From positions 1,364,001-1,428,000 of the forward strand of contig NZ_JAPENY010000003.1 of NCBI RefSeq assembly GCF_026341825.1: 64,000 nt of DNA, read 5' to 3'. The first letter of the stretch is position 1, and each line of letters begins with the position of its first letter. The translations under genes and the position numbers were made by a program. Source of the DNA: Streptomyces sp. NBC_00620 (GTDB taxonomy: Bacteria > Actinomycetota > Actinomycetes > Streptomycetales > Streptomycetaceae). Below, piece after piece: positions 41,465 through 49,963 of this stretch. Under the pieces are notes generated by a model, which saw nothing but the letters and a program-made list of their open reading frames with translations, was not told where the DNA came from and ran no database searches.

Positions 41465-42313
41465 ATGGGACGAGTCACGGAACGACGCAAGGTGCTCCGA
41501 ATACGGGACGGGGCCATCTCCACCCGGCCGGACACGCTCGTCGCCGAGGAACCCCTGGAGATCCGGCTCAACGGCAAACCCCTGGCCATCACGATGCGCA
41601 CCCCGGGCGACGACTTCGCGCTGGCGGCGGGCTTCCTCGTCAGCGAGGGGGTGCTCGGCAGGGCGGACGAGCTGCAGAACATCGTGTACTGCGCGGGCGC
41701 CACGGTGGACGGCTCCAACACGTACAACATCGTCGACGTGCGGACGGCGCCGGGCCTGGTGATGCCCGACATCACGCTCGAACGCAATGTGTACACGACG
41801 TCCTCCTGCGGTCTGTGCGGCAAGGCGAGCCTGGACGCGGTCCGTACGACGGCCCGCTGGACGATCAACGACACTCCCCCGGTGCGGCTGGAGCCCGAGC
41901 TGCTCGCCCGCCTCCCCGACCGGCTGCGGGCGGCGCAGCAGGTCTTCGACCGGACCGGGGGTCTGCACGCGGCGGCGCTCTTCACCGAGGAGGGCGAGCT
42001 GGTCGACATTCGGGAGGACGTGGGCCGGCACAACGCGGTCGACAAGCTGGTCGGCCGCGCCCTGCAGAACGGCTCGCTTCCGCTGTCCCGGACGGTTCTG
42101 CTGGTCTCGGGGCGGGCCTCCTTCGAGCTGGCGCAGAAGGCGGTGATGGCGGGCATTCCGGTGCTCGCGGCGGTGTCGGCTCCGTCGTCCCTCGCCGTCG
42201 ACCTGGCCGCCGAGACGGGCCTGACGCTGGTCGGGTTCCTGCGCGGCGCCTCCATGAACGTGTACGCGGGCGAGCACCGAATCGCCCTGCGGGCCGCGGC
42301 CACCCAGGGCTGA
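41465..42313 (+). CDS. fdhD: Formate dehydrogenase accessory sulfurtransferase FdhD
   Basis: The 282-aa protein starts at ATG 41465. The sulfur-carrying motif is SSCGLCGKASL near residue 117, with EEPLEIRLNGKPLAITMRTPGDD at the N-terminus and VDIREDVGRHNAVDKLVG and LVSGRASFELAQKAVMAGIPVLAAVSAPSSLA downstream, all diagnostic. FdhD passes sulfur from a cysteine desulfurase to the molybdenum cofactor of formate dehydrogenases. The adjacent target gene is truncated, so an intact formate dehydrogenase must be encoded elsewhere if FdhD is still useful. Confidence 0.96.
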   Translation: MGRVTERRKVLRIRDGAISTRPDTLVAEEPLEIRLNGKPLAITMRTPGDDFALAAGFLVSEGVLGRADELQNIVYCAGATVDGSNTYNIVDVRTAPGLVMPDITLERNVYTTSSCGLCGKASLDAVRTTARWTINDTPPVRLEPELLARLPDRLRAAQQVFDRTGGLHAAALFTEEGELVDIREDVGRHNAVDKLVGRALQNGSLPLSRTVLLVSGRASFELAQKAVMAGIPVLAAVSAPSSLAVDLAAETGLTLVGFLRGASMNVYAGEHRIALRAAATQG

Positions 42314-42336
42314 CCGGTTCCCCCGCGGCACACGGC

Positions 42337-42387
42337 GGCGGGGCCTCGAACGGCGGGGAGCGCCCCCTGCGCCGGAGAGGCCCCGCC
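42337..42387. terminator. Hairpin between fdhD and the hydrolase gene
   Basis: GGCGGGGCCTC (42337-42347) pairs with GAGGCCCCGCC (42377-42387). The loop itself is GC-rich and partly symmetric. It sits between convergent genes and can end both transcripts. Confidence 0.65.
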
Positions 42388-42406
42388 TCAGGCCTGAGCC
42401 CTGTCG

Positions 42407-42949
42407 TCACACAGCGGTGAAGCGCACCTCGGACGAGGTCACGACCGTGCCCAGGCGCGGGAAGTTCAGGCCCACCGCAGCCTCGTGCTCGGGTGAGGTG
42501 AGGGCGGCCATGGCGTTCTCGACGAAGACGAGGTCGTAGCCGAGGTCGCCTGCGGCGCGGGCGGTGGACTCGACGCCCAGATTGGTGGCGACGCCGCCGA
42601 ACACCAGGGTGGTGACGGCGCGTTCACGCAGGCGCTCGTCGAGTCCGGTGCCCTGGAACGCGCCGATCGTCCGCTTCACGATCTCCACGTCGCCCTCTGC
42701 CGCGAGCCCGGCGGCGAGTTCACTGCCCGGCGGCTGACTGGGAATCCCGGGCCGCTCCACCCGGACGAGCACGACGAGCGCCCCCGCCTTGCGGAACTCG
42801 GCCGCCAACTCCTCGGCCACGGCGAGGACTTCGGTTCCCTTACGGGGTTCCAGGGGCAGCCCGACGATGCGGTCCATCAGATCGACGAGCACCAGGGCGG
42901 TGCGTGCGGGGTCGAGGGCCAGTCGGGGCTCGGCTTCGGGTGCGTTCAT
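42407..42949 (-). CDS. Isochorismatase/cysteine hydrolase-fold protein lacking the usual cysteine
   Basis: The 180-aa protein starts at ATG 42949. The fold is clear: TALVLVDLMDRIVGLPL (catalytic Asp), IVKRTIGAFQGTGLDERL (catalytic Lys) and VFGGVATNLGVESTARAAGDLGYDL. In active cysteine hydrolases the position after ATNL/ATNV is Cys; here it is Gly. The protein therefore probably lacks the nucleophile, as in isochorismatase-type members that use other chemistry. It is followed on the same strand by nothing and preceded by a MarR gene that likely controls it. Confidence 0.85.
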   Translation of the reverse strand: MNAPEAEPRLALDPARTALVLVDLMDRIVGLPLEPRKGTEVLAVAEELAAEFRKAGALVVLVRVERPGIPSQPPGSELAAGLAAEGDVEIVKRTIGAFQGTGLDERLRERAVTTLVFGGVATNLGVESTARAAGDLGYDLVFVENAMAALTSPEHEAAVGLNFPRLGTVVTSSEVRFTAV

Positions 42950-42968
42950 GACGGAACGTTAGCCCGGG

Positions 42969-43403
42969 TCAGCCGTCCGTACCGGAAATCCGGATCAACA
43001 AGCCCATGAACTGCTCCCGTTCGGCTGCCGAGAACGAGGCGAGGAGCTCGTCGTTCGCCTTGTGCGCCGCCTTCTCGCAGCGCTTCAGGAGGCGGTGCCC
43101 TTCCGCGGTGATCGACACCGCGTTCTTGCGGCGGTCCCCGGGGTCCGGTTCGCGGACGACGAGGCCGGCGGACTGCAGGTCGTTGAGGACGCCGACCAGG
43201 TCCTTGGGGTCGAGCCGGATACGGCGCCCCAGCTCCGCCTGGGCGAGGGGGCCGAGGTCGGAGACCGCGGACAGCGCCACGTGGTGCCACATCTTCATGC
43301 CCTCGGCGGCCAGCGCCTCGGCGACGAGCGCGCGGCCGTGGGCGGCGGCCCGGTCGAGGAGCCAGCTGGGGAGGACACGGATGGCGGACAGAGACGCAGA
43401 CAC
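42969..43403 (-). CDS. MarR-family transcriptional regulator
   Basis: The 144-aa protein starts at GTG 43403 (SASLSAIRVLPSWLLDRAAAHG). The winged helix is LGPLAQAELGRRIRLDPKDLVGVLNDLQSAGLVVREPDPGDRRKNAVSITAEGHRLL (residues 50-105), with the conserved DPGDRR wing. It lies 19 bases before the hydrolase gene in the same direction, so both form one unit. Two strong palindromes upstream are probable operators. Confidence 0.92.
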   Translation of the reverse strand: MSASLSAIRVLPSWLLDRAAAHGRALVAEALAAEGMKMWHHVALSAVSDLGPLAQAELGRRIRLDPKDLVGVLNDLQSAGLVVREPDPGDRRKNAVSITAEGHRLLKRCEKAAHKANDELLASFSAAEREQFMGLLIRISGTDG

Positions 43404-43423
43404 ACAACCATCCTATCCAATAA

Positions 43424-43472
43424 TCATTGGACATCCCAATGATTCTCTGGATATCGTTGGGACTCCCAACGA
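43424..43472. promoter_or_regulatory. Twin palindromic operators upstream of the MarR gene
   Basis: TCATTGG-acatc-CCAATGA at 43424-43442 and TCGTTGGG-act-CCCAACGA at 43454-43472 are both perfect in their arms. Their centres are 30 bases apart, close to three turns of DNA. They lie 20-70 bases before the MarR start, where MarR dimers typically bind to repress their own gene; the divergent sialidase is farther away. Confidence 0.8.
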
Positions 43473-43589
43473 ATCACCACCTCAGGAGAACGCTGCGTGA
43501 CCGCACCGCGGAGCAACCCCGGCACAGCGATACCCCTGCCCTGACACCTCGTCACCACATGTCCAGACGTACGAAGGGCAGGGCCGCAC

Positions 43590-45470
43590 ATGCCGTCGAG
43601 TCTCCGCGCTCGTCTCAGATTGACCCTCACCGCTGTGCTGACCAGCGCGTCGATGCTCGCGTTGGCGGTCCCGGCCGGGGCCGAACCGGCCGCGGCCACC
43701 GGCGAGTTCGAGCAGCAGGTGCTCTTCAAGGCTTCCCAGGATCCGGGCTACGCCTGCTTCCGCATCCCGGCCGTGGTGCGGACGGCCAAGGGCACGCTGC
43801 TGGCGTTCGCCGAGGGACGGGTCCTCAACTGCGGGGACGCGGCCGACGTCGACATCGTGGTCAAGCGGTCCACCGACGACGGGCGTACGTGGAGTCCCCT
43901 CCAGGTCGTCAACGAAGGCGACGGCGACACCCACGGCAACCCTGCGCCCGTCGTGGACCGCGAGACCGGCCGCATCCTCCTGGCCGAGACGTACAACACG
44001 GGCCGCACCGACAGCGCGAGCTGCGCCGTCCCCTGCGACCGCGCCCCGTACATGCAGCACAGCGACGACGACGGCCTCACCTGGTCGCGGCCGCGCGATC
44101 TGAGCGACGAACTCCTCCCGGCCAACTGGAACTCCTGGTACGCCACCGGTCCCGTGCACGGCCTCCAGCTGACCGGTGGCGGGCACCCGGGACGCCTGGT
44201 CTTCGGCGTCAACACCGAGACCTGGGAGGGCAACCGGCCCACCGCCAACCATGCCGCGTTGATCACCAGCGACGACGGCGGGAACCACTGGGACATCGGC
44301 GCGACGGACACCTGGCCCATCGCGGAGGACGGCACCTTCCGCCAGAAGCCGTCCGAGATCGCGCTCACGGAACGCGCGGACGGGTCCGTCCTGGTCAGCG
44401 GGCGCGAGCAGGACGGGGCCGACCTCGGGCACCGCACCCAGGCCGTCAGCCGCGACGGCGGCGACAGCTTCGAAGCACCCTTCAAGGACATCCCGGACCT
44501 CTACGCGCCCCAGGTCCAGGGTTCCCTGCTGCGCCTCGGCGACCGGCTGCTGCTGGCCTGCCCCGGCGACCCGGACCGCCGCCGGACGATGATGATCCGC
44601 TCCTCCTACGACGACGGGCTCACCTGGGAGAGCACGGACCGCGGCACGGTCGTCACGCCGGACTGGTCCGGATACTCGGACATGGTGGAGATCGGCGCTG
44701 ACACCGTGGGCCTGCTGTACGAGGGCGGCACGGTCGACGCGCGCGACGAGATCCGCTTCGCCCGCTTCACCGAGGACTGGCTGACACCTAGCCGCGGTGC
44801 GGACCCGACGACATCCGACCTCGCGCCGGACGGCGAGCCCGCCACGGTCCTCGGCGGCGCCCGGGAGACGGCGGGCGTGTCGGGCGACGCGCTCCAGTTC
44901 GACGGCGCCGACGACGCCGTACGACTACCCTACCGGGAGCAACTCCCCCTCGGCACGAAGAACTTCACCGCCTCCCTGTGGTTCCGCTACACGGCGACCA
45001 CCGGTGAGCAGCCGATGCTGTGGATGGGCGGGTCCGGGAACTCGCAACCGCAGGTGTGGCTGCGCGGCGAGCCCGAGTCCGGCCGGATCACCGGGCTGAT
45101 CACCACCAGGGACGGCGCGGCGCCGCCGGCCACGACGTCCGTGCGCACCACGAGCGCGTACAACGACGGGCAGTGGCACCATCTGGCGCTGCGGCGCAGT
45201 GCGGGTCAGCTCACGCTGTTCATCGACGGTTCGGCGATCAGCACGCCGGACGTCCCCGGATCGGTCAGCCGGAACTCGCCGTTCGGGGTGCACATCGGCC
45301 AACGGATGGACGGCCGGGCGCACTTCACGGGAGCGATCGACGATGTGCGGGTGTACGCCCACGCGTTGAGCGACGCGGAGCTGACCGGTCTGAGCACGGG
45401 GAGCATCCTCCCTGTGACTCAGGACACCGTCCTGTGGCTGCCCATGGACCAGGTGAGCGGCGGCCGCTAA
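43590..45470 (+). CDS. Secreted exo-alpha-sialidase (GH33) with LamG-like domain
   Basis: The 626-aa protein starts at ATG 43590. A Sec signal (RLRLTLTAVLTSASMLALAVPAGA) precedes the six-bladed sialidase propeller with the arginine motif CFRIPAVV and several Asp-box repeats: STDDGRTWS, HSDDDGLTWS, TSDDGGNHWD and SYDDGLTWES. Residues 430-626 are a concanavalin-like LamG domain (LQFDGADDAVRLPY, FTASLWFRYT, WHHLALRRSAGQLTLFIDG). It would release terminal sialic acids outside the cell. No sialic-acid uptake genes are seen next to it. Confidence 0.93.
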   Translation: MPSSLRARLRLTLTAVLTSASMLALAVPAGAEPAAATGEFEQQVLFKASQDPGYACFRIPAVVRTAKGTLLAFAEGRVLNCGDAADVDIVVKRSTDDGRTWSPLQVVNEGDGDTHGNPAPVVDRETGRILLAETYNTGRTDSASCAVPCDRAPYMQHSDDDGLTWSRPRDLSDELLPANWNSWYATGPVHGLQLTGGGHPGRLVFGVNTETWEGNRPTANHAALITSDDGGNHWDIGATDTWPIAEDGTFRQKPSEIALTERADGSVLVSGREQDGADLGHRTQAVSRDGGDSFEAPFKDIPDLYAPQVQGSLLRLGDRLLLACPGDPDRRRTMMIRSSYDDGLTWESTDRGTVVTPDWSGYSDMVEIGADTVGLLYEGGTVDARDEIRFARFTEDWLTPSRGADPTTSDLAPDGEPATVLGGARETAGVSGDALQFDGADDAVRLPYREQLPLGTKNFTASLWFRYTATTGEQPMLWMGGSGNSQPQVWLRGEPESGRITGLITTRDGAAPPATTSVRTTSAYNDGQWHHLALRRSAGQLTLFIDGSAISTPDVPGSVSRNSPFGVHIGQRMDGRAHFTGAIDDVRVYAHALSDAELTGLSTGSILPVTQDTVLWLPMDQVSGGR

Positions 45471-45480
45471 CGTCCCGTGC

Positions 45481-46716
45481 GTGCCAGACGACGCCCGAGC
45501 ACGACGGCAGAACGGGACCGGGCTCGGCATCCTGCTCGCCCTCGTCTGCGCGGCCGTACTCCTCACCGCCCTCCCGGACGACGACCGGGAGGGCGGCGGC
45601 GCGTGCACGGCTCGCACGCTCACGTCCTGGGCCGCCGAGGAGCGGCTCACGGACGAGTTCGCCCGGTACGGGGACGACGCCACCCGCACCGACGACTGGA
45701 CCGGCGGCGACGGCACCCATTCGGTGCGGCTGCCGGACGGGCGGCTGCTGTGGCTGTTCTCGGACACGTATCTCGGCCAGGTGCACGGGCCTCCGAACCC
45801 GGTCGGTGAGTCCTACACCTGGCGGGACGCCGCGGCGCCGCTGGTGCGCAACTCGGCGGTGGTGATGTCGGAGTCAGGCCGCCTGGAGCGGACGCTGCCC
45901 ACCCCCGTGTTCCCCGACCCGGCGCCGCAGCAGTGGCGCTGGCCGGTCGCGGCCCGGGTCGAGCCGCGCTCCCCCGGCTCCTCCGAGCAGGTCGTCCGTG
46001 TCCTGCTGTGGACCCGTGCGGCGGGCCAGAGCCCGTGGATCTACGGCGTGCCCACCGCCACCGAGGTCGCCACGCTCTCCCTCCCCGACCTGCGGCTCGA
46101 AGGGATCACGACGATCCTGGACCAGCGTGCCGTCGCGGATCCCTCCCGGCGCGTGCTGTTCGGCACCACGGCGGTCGACGCGGGCGACTGGACGTACGTC
46201 TTCGGCGGCGACGACGGACAGGCCGCCTCACGGCCCGCCTCGCAGGCGTACGTCGCCCGCGTGCCGCGCGGCGGTCTTGCCGAGCCGGGGGCCTGGGAGT
46301 ACTGGGACGGCTCGCGCTGGGCGGTGCGGGCGGCTCCGAAACCGGTCCTCGGGGACGGGCGGAGCACGGGGGTGGGCAGCGCGTTCAGCGTGGTGCGCGA
46401 CGACGGGACGTACGTCCTGTTCACGATGGCCGCCGGCGCGGCGGGCCTGACGACGGTCACCTCGTACTGGGCGTGTTCGCCGACAGGCCCGTGGCGCGGG
46501 CCCACCCGGAGCTTCAGCCCCTCGCTCCCCCAGGGCGAGGTGGCGGCGTACAACCCGCAGGTGCACCCCGAGCTGAGCGACGGGAACCGGCTCGTCCTGA
46601 GCTACGACGTCAACTGGCTGGACGCGACGGGCACTTCGGGGCAGGCGAACCTCAGCCGGAACGTGTCGCTGTACCGGCCGCGATTCGTGTCTCTGCGACT
46701 GGGATCCGCTCCCTGA
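45481..46716 (+). CDS. Exported beta-propeller protein, DUF4185/DUF5005-like
   Basis: The 411-aa protein starts at GTG 45481, 11 bases after the sialidase stop. An N-terminal anchor (GLGILLALVCAAVLLTAL) places it outside the membrane. The body shows GDGTHSVRLPDGRLLWLFSDTYLG, a motif of glycoside-hydrolase-like five-bladed propellers of DUF4185 type, followed by repeated Trp/Tyr-rich blades (WTYVFGGDD, GAWEYWDGSRW). Its catalytic role is unknown; the link to sialidase suggests glycan contact. The last 65 bases overlap the end of the opposite-strand transporter gene. Confidence 0.78.
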   Translation: MPDDARARRQNGTGLGILLALVCAAVLLTALPDDDREGGGACTARTLTSWAAEERLTDEFARYGDDATRTDDWTGGDGTHSVRLPDGRLLWLFSDTYLGQVHGPPNPVGESYTWRDAAAPLVRNSAVVMSESGRLERTLPTPVFPDPAPQQWRWPVAARVEPRSPGSSEQVVRVLLWTRAAGQSPWIYGVPTATEVATLSLPDLRLEGITTILDQRAVADPSRRVLFGTTAVDAGDWTYVFGGDDGQAASRPASQAYVARVPRGGLAEPGAWEYWDGSRWAVRAAPKPVLGDGRSTGVGSAFSVVRDDGTYVLFTMAAGAAGLTTVTSYWACSPTGPWRGPTRSFSPSLPQGEVAAYNPQVHPELSDGNRLVLSYDVNWLDATGTSGQANLSRNVSLYRPRFVSLRLGSAP

Positions 46717-47689
46717 CCACCTCGGGATCGCGGGAGCGCCGCTTGGCGATCACCGCGCACACCATCAGCTGCATCTGGTGGAAGAGCATCAGCGGCAGTA
46801 CGGCGAGTGAGGCGTGCGCGCCGAACAGCACGCTGGCCATGGGGAGTCCGGAGGCGAGGGACTTCTTCGACCCGGCGAACTGGATGGTGATCCGGTCCTC
46901 CCGGTTGAAGCCCAGGGCCTTGGCGCCGTACCAGGTGACCGCGAGCATCACGGCCAGCAGCACGGCCTCGACCACCAGGAGCCCGGCCAGCCGGACGGCG
47001 CTGACCTGGTGCCAGATGCCCTGCACCATGCCCTCGCTGAACGCCGTGTAGACGACCAGGAGGATCGAGCCGCGGTCGACGTATCCGAGGATCTTCTTGT
47101 GCCGTGCGATGAAGGTGCCGATCCAGCGCCGCAGCACCTGGCCCGCCAGGAACGGCACGAGCAGCTGGAGCACGATCTCGACGAGCGAGTCGGCGGAGAA
47201 GCCGCCGCCGGTGCCGCCGAGCAGCGACGCCGCGAGCAGCGGGGTGACGACGATGCCGGCGAGCGAGGAGAAGGAGCCCGCGCAGATCGCGGCGGGCACG
47301 TTGCCCCGGGCCATCGAGGTGAAGGCGATCGACGACTGGATGGTCGACGGGACGAGCGTGAGGAAGAGGAGGCCCTGGTAGAGCGGGTCCGTCAGGAACA
47401 CCGGCACAAGGCCGCGCGAGGCGAGTCCGAGCAGCGGGAACACCAGGAAGGTGCAGGCGAGGACGGTGGTGTGCAGCCGCCAGTGGCGCAGCCCGTCCAT
47501 CGCCTCACGGGTGGAAAGACGCGCGCCGTAGAGGAAGAACAGGAAGGCGATGGCGGCCGTGGACGCGCCCGAGGCGACGTCGGCGCCCGTACCCCGCGCC
47601 GGGAGCAGCGCGGCCAGGCCCACTGTCCCGAGCAACAGCAGGATGTACGGGTCGATCGGCATCCAACTCGGCCACTTCAGGCGTTTCAC
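46652..47689 (-). CDS. Bile acid:sodium symporter-family transporter (SBF-like, YfeH type)
   Basis: The 345-aa membrane protein starts at ATG 47689. It has about ten hydrophobic spans, with IAFLFFLYGARLSTREAM, the motif LVPSTIQSSIAFTSMARGNVPAAICAG and FAGSKKSLASGLPMASVLF, the paired helix-break regions of the SBF-like family. It probably moves an organic anion with Na+ or H+. The C-terminal 21 codons overlap the DUF4185-like gene on the other strand. A LysR gene is divergent and likely regulates it. Confidence 0.9.
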   Translation of the reverse strand: MKRLKWPSWMPIDPYILLLLGTVGLAALLPARGTGADVASGASTAAIAFLFFLYGARLSTREAMDGLRHWRLHTTVLACTFLVFPLLGLASRGLVPVFLTDPLYQGLLFLTLVPSTIQSSIAFTSMARGNVPAAICAGSFSSLAGIVVTPLLAASLLGGTGGGFSADSLVEIVLQLLVPFLAGQVLRRWIGTFIARHKKILGYVDRGSILLVVYTAFSEGMVQGIWHQVSAVRLAGLLVVEAVLLAVMLAVTWYGAKALGFNREDRITIQFAGSKKSLASGLPMASVLFGAHASLAVLPLMLFHQMQLMVCAVIAKRRSRDPEVVRERIPVAETRIAAGTATRSG

Positions 47690-47837
47690 GGTGCTCCAGT
47701 ACTCGGTTCTGTGCGGGGTTCAGTACGTCATCGTCTGAGGTCGGGTCGTGCCCTCTCCATCGTCCTCCTCCGAGCCGTGATCGGGAATCCTTCATACTGC
47801 TCTGACTGTCATCACGTTTCGCGATAACCTCTGGACC

Positions 47838-48707
47838 ATGTACGACCCGTCCCAGCTGCGTACCTTTCTCGCGGTGGCGCAAACGCTGAGCTTCACGCAG
47901 GCCGCCCGGCGTCTCGGGCTGCGCCAGTCCACGGTCAGCCAGCACGTTCGCCGCCTGGAGGACACCGCCGGACGGCAGCTGTTCACGCGCGACACGCACT
48001 CCGTGGAGCTCACCGAGGACGGCGAGGCGATGCTCGGCTTCGCGCGCCGGCTGCTGGAGGTGCAGGACCAGGCGACGGCGTTCTTCACGGGGACGCGGCT
48101 GCGCGGCCGGCTGCGCTTCGGCGCCTCCGAGGACTTCGTCCTCACCCGGCTGACGGAGATCCTGGAGGGCTTCCGGTACCTCCATCCCGAAGTGGACCTG
48201 GAGCTGACCGTCGAACTCTCCGGCACCCTGCACGAACAGCTCGCGGCGGGGAAGCTCGACCTGGTGCTGGCGAAGCGGCGGCCCGAGGACCCGCGCGGCG
48301 AACTCGTACGGCACGACCGCCTCGTGTGGATCGGAGCGGAACGCCTCCGCCTCGACCCCGACCGCCCGGTCCCACTGATCGTCTATCCGCCACCGGGCAT
48401 CACCCGTGCTCTGGCCCTGGAGGCCCTGGAACGCGAGGGCCGGTCCTGGCGCATCGCCTGCACGAGCGGCAGCCTCAACGGACTCATCGCGGCCGCCCGG
48501 GCGGGGCTGGGCGTCATGGCCCACTCCAGGGGGTTCGTGCCACCCGGCCTGGTCCGGGTCCCGGAGCGGGCCGGACTTCCGGAGTTGGGCGAGGTCGACT
48601 TCGTCCTGGTGCACGGGCGCCGACGGACGGCGGCGCAGGGTGCGGCGGACGCGCTGGCGGCGGCGATCCTCGGGGGCGGGGACCGGTTGCGGCGGGACAG
48701 GGCTTAA
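47838..48707 (+). CDS. LysR-family transcriptional regulator
   Basis: The 289-aa protein starts at ATG 47838. The winged helix is FLAVAQTLSFTQAARRLGLRQSTVSQHVRRLEDTAGRQLFTR (residues 10-52), followed by the periplasmic-binding-like effector domain beginning LRGRLRFGASEDF. It is divergent from the SBF-like transporter gene with 148 bases between them, the normal LysR arrangement, and probably activates or represses it in response to the transported anion. Confidence 0.93.
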   Translation: MYDPSQLRTFLAVAQTLSFTQAARRLGLRQSTVSQHVRRLEDTAGRQLFTRDTHSVELTEDGEAMLGFARRLLEVQDQATAFFTGTRLRGRLRFGASEDFVLTRLTEILEGFRYLHPEVDLELTVELSGTLHEQLAAGKLDLVLAKRRPEDPRGELVRHDRLVWIGAERLRLDPDRPVPLIVYPPPGITRALALEALEREGRSWRIACTSGSLNGLIAAARAGLGVMAHSRGFVPPGLVRVPERAGLPELGEVDFVLVHGRRRTAAQGAADALAAAILGGGDRLRRDRA

Positions 48708-48869
48708 GCGCTCCGCCCGGAATGCGGCTCGTTCGTCGCAGGCCGGTGGCGCGGCTCCCCGCGCTCCGCAGAGGGCTCCTTTGCTGCGGGCCGGTGGGGG
48801 CTGGTCGCGCAGTTCCCCGCGCCCCTTGCGGGGCGCGGTTGTGCACCTGGCTTTGCCGGGTCCGGCCGG
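48708..48869. repeat. Intergenic hairpin repeat of the Streptomyces REP-like kind
   Basis: Between the convergent LysR and Lrp genes lies GCAGTTCCCCGCGCCCC-TTGC-GGGGCGCGG (about 48815-48840), a stem of roughly 9 bp. Words such as GCGCAGTTCCCCGCGCCCC are, from general knowledge, widespread between Streptomyces genes. A second related word (GCTCCCCGCGCTCC) lies 50 bases to the left. It can act as a terminator for both genes. Confidence 0.6.
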
Positions 48870-49850
48870 CTAGCGCACGGGCCTTGCGTAGGTGAGTTGT
48901 TTCACCTTGCGCAGGAACGGTGTCGTCTCGACGTGCCGGACGCCTTTCAGGTTGCCGAGTCTGCCGCTCAGGTAGGCGTAGAGATCGGCGGTGTCGCGGG
49001 CGACGGCGGTCGCGACGATGTTCGAGGCGCCCGCCGTCGCCGAGGCGAAGGCGATCTCGGGGTGGGTGGCCAGGGCCTGGCCGACGGAGTGGAGGGCGGC
49101 GGGGTCGGTCGTGATCCACAGGCAGGCGGCGAGCGGATAGCCGAGGACCTCCGAGTGGTACTCGACGTCGATGTACACGGCTCCTGAGGCGAACAGCGCG
49201 GCGAGGCGGCGTTTGACGGCGGACTCGGAGTGGCCGGTGGCCCGCTGGAGTTCGGGGTAGGTGGCCCGCCCGTCGCGTTCGAGGGCGGCGATCAGCGGCT
49301 CGTCCTCCGGGGCGATCCGGGCGGGCCCGGAGGCCGTCACGGGTTCGGGGCGCAGGGCGGCGGCCTGCTCGTGCGTGAGCACCTCGAACTTGGCGGTCCA
49401 GCCCGTCGGTCCGCCGTAGAAGCGGTGCAGCAGCTGGTGGGCGCGGATCTCCATGACGCTCGGGGTGCGCGGCAGCTTGCCGAGCAGCAGCTCGTCGTGG
49501 TCACCGGGGCGGCGCGGGCGCGAGATGCAGAGCACCTCGGTGCCGCCCGAAGCGAGCCCGATCCAGGCGGTGTCGGGTCGCTTGGCGAGCGCGTCGGCGA
49601 TGGTGCCCGCGTTGTCGGGGGCACAGCGCAGCCGCAGGATCCACTGGTCCTGGCCCAGCCGTTCGGCATCGCGTACGGCGACGACGCGGAGCCCGCCCTC
49701 GGCGCACAGCCTGCGGTAGCGCCGCGCGATCGTCTGGTCGGAGACACCGAGCACGGCCGCGATCCGGCTGAAGGGAGCGCGGCCGTCCGCCTCCAGGGCG
49801 GACAGCAGCTGGAGGTCGAGCCGGTCGAAGGTGTCGGATTCCACGCGCAT
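48870..49850 (-). CDS. Lrp/AsnC-family regulator with two DNA-binding domains
   Basis: The 326-aa protein starts at ATG 49850. It contains two Lrp-type units: residues 5-150 with FDRLDLQLLSALEADGRAPFSRIAAVLGVSDQTIARRYRRL, and residues 180-326 with EDEPLIAALERDGRATYPELQRATGHSESAVKRRLAALFASG followed by the RAM-like sensor domain (HPEIAFASATAGASNIVATAVARDTADLYAYL). Ordinary Lrp is half this length. The divergent MFS pump gene is the likely target. Confidence 0.9.
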   Translation of the reverse strand: MRVESDTFDRLDLQLLSALEADGRAPFSRIAAVLGVSDQTIARRYRRLCAEGGLRVVAVRDAERLGQDQWILRLRCAPDNAGTIADALAKRPDTAWIGLASGGTEVLCISRPRRPGDHDELLLGKLPRTPSVMEIRAHQLLHRFYGGPTGWTAKFEVLTHEQAAALRPEPVTASGPARIAPEDEPLIAALERDGRATYPELQRATGHSESAVKRRLAALFASGAVYIDVEYHSEVLGYPLAACLWITTDPAALHSVGQALATHPEIAFASATAGASNIVATAVARDTADLYAYLSGRLGNLKGVRHVETTPFLRKVKQLTYARPVR

Positions 49851-49963
49851 CAGGACCACCCCTGTCGGATTCCGGTACTCCGGCGTCCACGGCCGCCGTG
49901 ATCGTCCGGCACGACCCCATCGTACGGAGGCATACGCATCGGTGACACAGGGGAGTTGAGGAC

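Noticed and set aside
36658..42949. Biosynthetic gene cluster around the FabH-like gene
   Set aside because: No carrier protein, other ketosynthase, NRPS or tailoring genes occur; neighbours are transport and formate-related.
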